Assembly: GCA_965365655.1 (NCBI GenBank)
Contig: CBDUCN010000191.1
Coordinates: 1 to 10,250, forward strand
DNA from: JBFHNV01 sp965365655
GTDB lineage: Bacteria; Pseudomonadota; Gammaproteobacteria; HK1
Direction of reading: 5' to 3'
Length of the DNA: 10,250 nucleotides
Numbering within the stretch: the stretch's first letter is position 1; each line of letters begins with the position of its first letter. The position numbers were made by a program, and so were the translations under genes. The notes under the pieces are model-generated. The model was not told where the DNA came from and did no database searches. It saw only the letters and a program-made list of their open reading frames with translations. Below are positions 6,687 through 10,250 of this stretch, piece after piece.

Positions 6687-7111
6687 GCGGGGTGACGGCG
6701 CGCTTCGACACCGCGGAGGCCTGCGAGCAGGCCTTCTACGCCGCCTTCGAGGCGCAGGACGCGGACGCGATGATGGCCGTATGGGCCGAGCGCGCGCCGC
6801 TGGTGTGCATCCACCCGACGGGGCCGCCGCTCACCGACCGCGAGGCGGTCGCGGAGAGCTGGCGCCGGATCTTCGAAGGCGGCGGCGAGATGCGCTTCAC
6901 CCTGAGCGAGCGCCGCACGGTCGAGGACGCAGACGTGTCGGTGCGCCACCTGCGCGAGAACATCCACCACGGGCCGGGCTTTCGCGACACCACGGTGGTG
7001 CTGGCCAGCAACGTGTTCGTACGCGAGAACGGCGGCTGGCGGCTGTGCATGCACCACGCGTCGCAGGGTCCCGTGCGGGCACCGGTCGCGGCACACGGAC
7101 CGGTGCACTGA
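6683..7111 (+). CDS. NTF2/SnoaL-like small protein of unknown substrate
   Basis: The 142-residue product resembles the SnoaL-like/NTF2-like alpha+beta barrel proteins: an N-terminal helix pair (EACEQAFYAAFEAQDADAMM), the family stretch APLVCIHPTGPPLTDREAVA followed by a SWRRIFEG helix, then beta strands ending in NGGWRLCMHHAS. Proteins of this fold include enzymes, binding proteins and orphans, and no catalytic set can be assigned from sequence alone. The start is GTG at 6683, overlapping the def stop as GTGA, with GGAG just upstream, so it is almost certainly co-translated with the deformylase. A functional link with deformylation is possible but is only inferred from the overlap. The last about 15 residues (Ala/Pro/His-rich) look disordered. 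Confidence 0.8.
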   Translation: MSGVTARFDTAEACEQAFYAAFEAQDADAMMAVWAERAPLVCIHPTGPPLTDREAVAESWRRIFEGGGEMRFTLSERRTVEDADVSVRHLRENIHHGPGFRDTTVVLASNVFVRENGGWRLCMHHASQGPVRAPVAAHGPVH

Positions 7112-7245
7112 GCGGCCGGGGGTCCGCGGCGACGCGGGACGCGCCGGCCAGGCGCGAGGATGCGCGGTCGCCGCGGCACTCGACCGACGAGCGGCGCCGG
7201 CGCGGCGACCCGCTGGCCGGGCCGTTTCGACGCGGGTCCGCAGCC

Positions 7246-7263
7246 CCGGCGCCCGTGCGCCGG
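7246..7263. terminator. GC-rich hairpin between convergent genes, possible bidirectional terminator
   Basis: A perfect seven-base stem (CCGGCGC / GCGCCGG) with a four-base CCGT loop lies 17 bases beyond the aspS stop and 134 bases beyond the NTF2-like gene. It sits in the 169-bp spacer of two convergent genes, where terminators are expected, but it has no T-run on either strand. The rest of the spacer (7112-7280) is GC-rich with no recognised gene. Confidence 0.3.
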
Positions 7264-7280
7264 CAGCGCAGCCGGCCGCG

Positions 7281-9083
7281 CTACGTGCCCTTGCCCTGAT
7301 CCTGGCCCGCGGGCGCCGGCGCGGCGCGCAGGCGCAGCCCCAGCTCGCGCAGCTGGCGCTCCTCGGCCGGCGCCGGAGCGTCGGTGAGCGGGCAGGCGGC
7401 GGTCTGCGTCTTCGGGAACGCGATCACGTCGCGGATCGACGCCGAGCCGGTCATCAGCGCCGCCATCCGGTCGATGCCGAACGCGATGCCGCCGAGCGGC
7501 GGGCAGCCGTAGCGCAGCGCGCGCAGCAGGAAGCCGAAGCGCTGCTCCGCCTCGGCCGCCTCGATGCCCAACACGTCGAACACCGCGCGCTGCACCGCCT
7601 GGTCGTGGATACGGACCGAGCCGCCGCCGATCTCCGAGCCGTTGAGCACGACGTCGTAGGCCTTCGACAGCAGGGTGTCGGGCGTCTCGCGGATCCGCTC
7701 GGGGTCGAGCTGGTCGGGCGAGGTGAACGGATGGTGCAGCGCCACCCAGCGCTTGTCCTTTTCGTCGAACTCGAACATCGGGAAGTCCACCACCCACAGC
7801 GGGCGCCAGCCTTCCTCCACCAGCCCGAGGTCGTGGCCGAGGCGCACCCGCAGCGCCCCCAGCGCATCGTTGACCACGCTCGCGCGGTCGGCGCCGAAAA
7901 ACACCAGGTCGCCGTTCTCGCAGCCGGTGCGCTTCAGGATGCCGGCGATCGCGTCGTCGGTGAGGAACTTCACGATCGGCGACTGCAGGCCGTCGCGCCC
8001 GGCCGCGACGTCGTTGACCTTGATGTACGCGAGGCCCTTCGCGCCGTAGATGCCGACGAACTTCGTGTACTCGTCGATCGCCGAACGCGGGATCTCGCCG
8101 CCCTTCGGCACCCTGAGCGCGGCGACACGACCCTTCGGATCCGCGGCCGGGCCCGCGAATACCTTGAACTCGACGCCGGCCATCAGGTCGCCGACCTCGA
8201 TGAGCTCGAGCGGGATGCGCAGGTCCGGGCGGTCGACGCCGAAACGCTCCATGGCCTCGGCGTAGGTCATGCGCGGGAACGGCTCCGGCAGCGCGACGCC
8301 GAGCACCGCGTCGAACACGCGGCGCAGCATGCGCTCCATCAGCTGCATGATGGCCTCCTGGTCGAGGAAGGAGACCTCCACGTCGAGCTGGGTGAACTCG
8401 GGCTGGCGGTCCGCGCGCAGATCCTCGTCGCGGAAGCAGCGCACGATCTGGTAGTAGCGCTCGAAGCCCGACATCATCAGCAGCTGCTTGAAGATCTGCG
8501 GCGACTGCGGCAGCGCGAAGAAGCTCCCGGGATGCGTGCGGCTGGGCACCAGGTAATCGCGCGCCCCCTCCGGGGTCGCCTTCGTGAGCATCGGCGTCTC
8601 GATGTCCAGGAAGCCCTCGCCGTCCAGGAAGTCGCGGATGGCGCGGGTGAGCTTCGCGCGCGTCGCCAGACGCTGGTACATCTCCGGGCGGCGCAGGTCC
8701 ACGTAGCGGTACGTGAGCCGGGTCTCCTCCCCCACGTCCTCGTCGTCGAGCTGGAACGGCGGCGTGTCGGCGGTGTTGAGCACCTCGAGCGCCTTCGCGA
8801 GCACCTCGATCTGGCCGCTCGCCAGGTTCGGGTTCTCGGTGCCTGCGGGCCGCTCGCGCACCCGACCCTCGATGCGCAGCACGAACTCGTTGCGCACCTG
8901 CTCGGCCTGCGCGAAGGCCTCCGGCGTGTCCGGGTCCACCACCACCTGCAGCAGCCCCTCGCGGTCGCGCAGGTCGATGAAGATCACCCCGCCATGGTCG
9001 CGGCGGCGGTTCACCCACCCGCACACGGTGACGGTCTCGCCGATCAGGGCCTCGGTGACGTGGCCGCAGAAGTGGCTTCGCAT
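7281..9083 (-). CDS. aspS: Aspartyl-tRNA synthetase, bacterial type, probably non-discriminating (Asp/Asn)
   Basis: AspRS is the class II enzyme charging tRNA with aspartate. The 600-residue product (590 in E. coli) has an N-terminal OB-fold anticodon-binding domain (1 to about 105), motif 1 region, a catalytic domain with motif 2 FRDEDLRADRQPEFTQLDVE (217-236), the bacterial GAD insertion (about 300-415) and motif 3 GGIAFGIDRM (531-540). In the anticodon domain, His30 (NRRRDHGGVIF) and Gly81 (ERPAGTENPN) align with His31 and Gly82 of the P. aeruginosa enzyme, residues tied to accepting both tRNA-Asp and tRNA-Asn; E. coli has Leu at the first site. The ATG at 9083 gives MRSHFCGHV, the normal N-terminus; 34 extra upstream codons are open but contain the promoter. 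The last about 25 residues form a variable Ala/Pro/Gln tail. Enzyme identity is firm; the dual specificity is inferred. Confidence 0.97.
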   Translation of the reverse strand: MRSHFCGHVTEALIGETVTVCGWVNRRRDHGGVIFIDLRDREGLLQVVVDPDTPEAFAQAEQVRNEFVLRIEGRVRERPAGTENPNLASGQIEVLAKALEVLNTADTPPFQLDDEDVGEETRLTYRYVDLRRPEMYQRLATRAKLTRAIRDFLDGEGFLDIETPMLTKATPEGARDYLVPSRTHPGSFFALPQSPQIFKQLLMMSGFERYYQIVRCFRDEDLRADRQPEFTQLDVEVSFLDQEAIMQLMERMLRRVFDAVLGVALPEPFPRMTYAEAMERFGVDRPDLRIPLELIEVGDLMAGVEFKVFAGPAADPKGRVAALRVPKGGEIPRSAIDEYTKFVGIYGAKGLAYIKVNDVAAGRDGLQSPIVKFLTDDAIAGILKRTGCENGDLVFFGADRASVVNDALGALRVRLGHDLGLVEEGWRPLWVVDFPMFEFDEKDKRWVALHHPFTSPDQLDPERIRETPDTLLSKAYDVVLNGSEIGGGSVRIHDQAVQRAVFDVLGIEAAEAEQRFGFLLRALRYGCPPLGGIAFGIDRMAALMTGSASIRDVIAFPKTQTAACPLTDAPAPAEERQLRELGLRLRAAPAPAGQDQGKGT

Positions 9084-9113
9084 GGCGCAGTCCGCTCGGT
9101 CAAAAGGGCGGCA

Positions 9114-9142
9114 ATGATACGGACGGGCTGCAGCGGCCTCAA
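9114..9142 (-). promoter_or_regulatory. sigma70-type promoter of aspS
   Basis: On the minus strand, TTGAGG (9142-9137) and TATCAT (9119-9114) are separated by exactly 17 bases. They lie upstream of the aspS ATG at 9083 with a predicted leader of about 25 bases. Each hexamer matches consensus in four of six positions, and the AT-rich -10 stands out in GC-rich DNA. The REP-like element begins 24 bases upstream of the -35. Confidence 0.65.
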
Positions 9143-9166
9143 ACCGACCCCGCAATGGGCTCGGAA

Positions 9167-9264
9167 TGGGGTCAAGTCTTGACATTTGACATCAGGGCGG
9201 CCGCGCCGCGCCTACCCCTCCCGCCTCGGGGTGCGCTACTGTCAAATGCCAGGACTTGACCCCA
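9167..9264. repeat. REP/MITE-like palindromic element with 25-bp inverted ends
   Basis: The left arm 9167-9191 (beginning TGGGGTCAAGTC, ending ATTTGACA) and the right arm 9240-9264 are inverted copies matching at 23 of 25 bases; the differences are at 9179/9252 (a T-G pair) and 9182/9249. The 48-bp centre has its own hairpin (ACCCC 9214-9218 with GGGGT 9228-9232, nine-base loop). The left arm also contains a tandem TTGACAT repeat (9179-9192). From memory, GGGGTCAAG...TTTGACA palindromes occur beside REP-associated (Y1, IS200-like) transposase genes in proteobacteria. No transposase is present here, so it would be a non-autonomous copy. The palindrome is seen directly; its class is inference. 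Confidence 0.7.
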
Positions 9265-9281
9265 CTCTGGGTACAGGCGCC

Positions 9282-9992
9282 ATGACCGACGTCGGGATAC
9301 TGAAGCGCGAGGTGCGCGTGCTGCTGTTCGACCAGTACGGCACCGTGGTGGACATGCAGTCGGGGCTCGCCGAGGTCGCGCGGCCGTTCCTCGCGGCCAA
9401 GGGCTGGGACGGCGACCCGCACCGCTTCGTGACGTGGTGGCGGCGCACCCACTACGAGAACTCGATGATCGACGCCCTGTGCGACCGCGGCCATACGCCG
9501 TACCGGCAGATCGGCCACCGCGCGGTGTCGCACGTGATGGACCGCTGCGGCATCGCGTACACGCAGGACGAGGTGTGCGCCCTGGTGGCCGCGATCGAGC
9601 GGCTGAAGCCCTTCGACGACGTTCTGGACGCGCTGGACCGGCTGCGCCGCTCGGGGCTTCGCCTGGCCATCCTGTCGAACGGCGACCGCGACATGCTGGA
9701 GGCGGCGAAGCCCCACATCGGCTTCGACTTCGACGCGGTGATCTCGGTGCAGCAGGCGGGCTATTTCAAGCCGCACTGGAAGACCTATGCGACCGCGGCC
9801 GAGTGCCTCGGCGAGGACCGCTCGAGCATCATGATGGTGGCCAACCACGCCTTCGACTGCATCGGCGCCAAGGCCTACGGCATGCGCGCGGCCTTCATCG
9901 ACCGGCGCCGGCGCCCGTACGGCGACACGCCGCACCAGCCCGACCTGGTGGTCGCGGACTTCGCGGAGCTCGCGCGAGCGATGGCGGGCTGA
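9282..9992 (+). CDS. HAD-superfamily hydrolase, type II haloacid dehalogenase-like
   Basis: The 236-residue product has the HAD motifs of the (S)-2-haloacid dehalogenase-like branch: motif I LLFDQYGTVVD with nucleophile Asp17 and Thr21, motif II ILSNGD (Ser132-Asn133), motif III Lys163 in YFKPHWKTY with Tyr169 six residues later, and motif IV VANHAFDCIGAKAYG with Asp192. The cap-domain helix carries WWRRTHYEN (52-60). True L-2-haloacid dehalogenases have Ser-Ser-Asn before the motif IV aromatic-Asp; here it is Ala-Asn-His, as in relatives whose substrate is unknown, so dehalogenase activity is not assured. The ATG at 9282 is chosen because it is preceded by AGG, starts a normal family N-terminus (REVRVLLFD), and avoids using the palindromic element as coding sequence; ATG 9246 and TTG 9186 are in the same frame. 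It is a plus-strand insertion between fmdB and aspS and ends 33 bp from the convergent fmdB stop. Confidence 0.88.
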   Translation: MTDVGILKREVRVLLFDQYGTVVDMQSGLAEVARPFLAAKGWDGDPHRFVTWWRRTHYENSMIDALCDRGHTPYRQIGHRAVSHVMDRCGIAYTQDEVCALVAAIERLKPFDDVLDALDRLRRSGLRLAILSNGDRDMLEAAKPHIGFDFDAVISVQQAGYFKPHWKTYATAAECLGEDRSSIMMVANHAFDCIGAKAYGMRAAFIDRRRRPYGDTPHQPDLVVADFAELARAMAG

Positions 9993-10025
9993 CGCGTCGG
10001 CGCTGCGGGCCTGCCCGGCGCGCGC

Positions 10026-10250
10026 TCAGCTGCCGGCGGCGGCGCCCTTGCCCGGCTTCGCGGGCTTGGATTCGGCCTTCGTCTCCGACTTCGACCCCGC
10101 CGCGTCGGTGCTCTTCGACGCCGCCTTGTCATCCCCCTTCGCGGCCGCCTTGCCGTCGCCGTCCGGCTTCTTCTTGTTCTTGTCGCGGAAGTCGGTCACG
10201 TACCAGCCGTCGCCCTTGAGGTGAAAGGCGGCTGCCGAGATCAGCTTGCG
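10026..10250 (-). CDS. FmdB-family zinc-ribbon protein, C-terminal part (5' end beyond window)
   Basis: The last 74 residues are visible. They begin RKLISAAAFHLKGDGWYVTDF, which matches the conserved end of the FmdB/CxxC-CxxC zinc-ribbon domain (typically FxLKGxGWYxTDF); the cysteine pairs themselves would lie beyond the right edge. After Phe21 comes a low-complexity tail of about 50 residues rich in Lys, Ala, Ser, Asp and Gly, common in gammaproteobacterial members. The family is named for an amide-regulation gene, but its general function is unknown. In many gammaproteobacteria this gene sits just upstream of aspS on the same strand; here a HAD gene on the opposite strand lies between them. 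The stop is TGA at 10028-10026. Confidence 0.85.
   Translation of the reverse strand, partial: RKLISAAAFHLKGDGWYVTDFRDKNKKKPDGDGKAAAKGDDKAASKSTDAAGSKSETKAESKPAKPGKGAAAGS

Noticed and set aside
4618..6711. A 697-codon minus-strand frame extending ruvC upstream through yebC and into def
   Set aside because: Only the last 167 residues are RuvC. The extension crosses yebC in another frame and is compositionally Arg/Gly-rich noise; GC-rich DNA lacks stop codons.
7605..9182. Plus-strand 525-codon frame opposite aspS
   Set aside because: Antisense to a complete AspRS with all motifs; its own product has no domain features and its composition is that of a complementary-strand frame.

Overview
The window looks like a high-GC (roughly 70 % by eye) gammaproteobacterial chromosome carrying conserved housekeeping genes. 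The gene order yebC-ruvC-ruvA-ruvB-ybgC-tolQ-tolR-tolA, with aspS and an fmdB-family gene further upstream, is the classic gammaproteobacterial arrangement. I cannot name a genus; a Chromatiales- or Xanthomonadales-like lineage would fit the GC content and the AspRS type.

Positions 1-5951 (minus strand) form one long co-directional block. It starts with yebC, a translation/regulatory factor with a visible promoter. Next come the three Holliday-junction proteins RuvC, RuvA and RuvB, then the YbgC thioesterase and the inner-membrane TolQ-TolR-TolA motor of the Tol-Pal envelope system. tolA runs off the left edge, with only its last few codons missing. Junctions are tight: four-base GTGA/TTGA/ATGA overlaps at ruvC/ruvA, ruvB/ybgC, tolQ/tolR and tolR/tolA, and an 11-base overlap at ybgC/tolQ. 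The only larger gaps are 86 bp (yebC-ruvC) and 130 bp (ruvA-ruvB). The promoter of yebC may therefore serve both DNA recombination repair and cell-envelope constriction genes.

Positions 6162-7111 (plus strand) hold a two-gene cassette: a peptide deformylase with all three catalytic motifs, overlapped by four bases with a small NTF2/SnoaL-like protein. It separates yebC from aspS. Positions 7281-9083 (minus) encode a full-length bacterial AspRS with a clear sigma70-type promoter (9114-9142). Its anticodon-binding domain carries the His/Gly pair associated with non-discriminating AspRS, suggesting tRNA-dependent asparagine synthesis.

Positions 9167-9264 contain a near-perfect 25-bp inverted repeat around a 48-bp centre. 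This is a REP/MITE-like palindromic element lying just upstream of the aspS promoter and directly before a plus-strand HAD hydrolase gene (9282-9992). The right edge holds the C-terminal end of an fmdB-family zinc-ribbon gene (minus strand), convergent with the HAD gene.

I found no CRISPR array, tRNA, rRNA, complete insertion sequence, phage gene or recognisable new multi-gene system. The most interesting items are the palindromic element, the AspRS specificity signature, the plus-strand genes inserted into an otherwise conserved minus-strand neighbourhood, and the repeated architecture of the TolA stalk.
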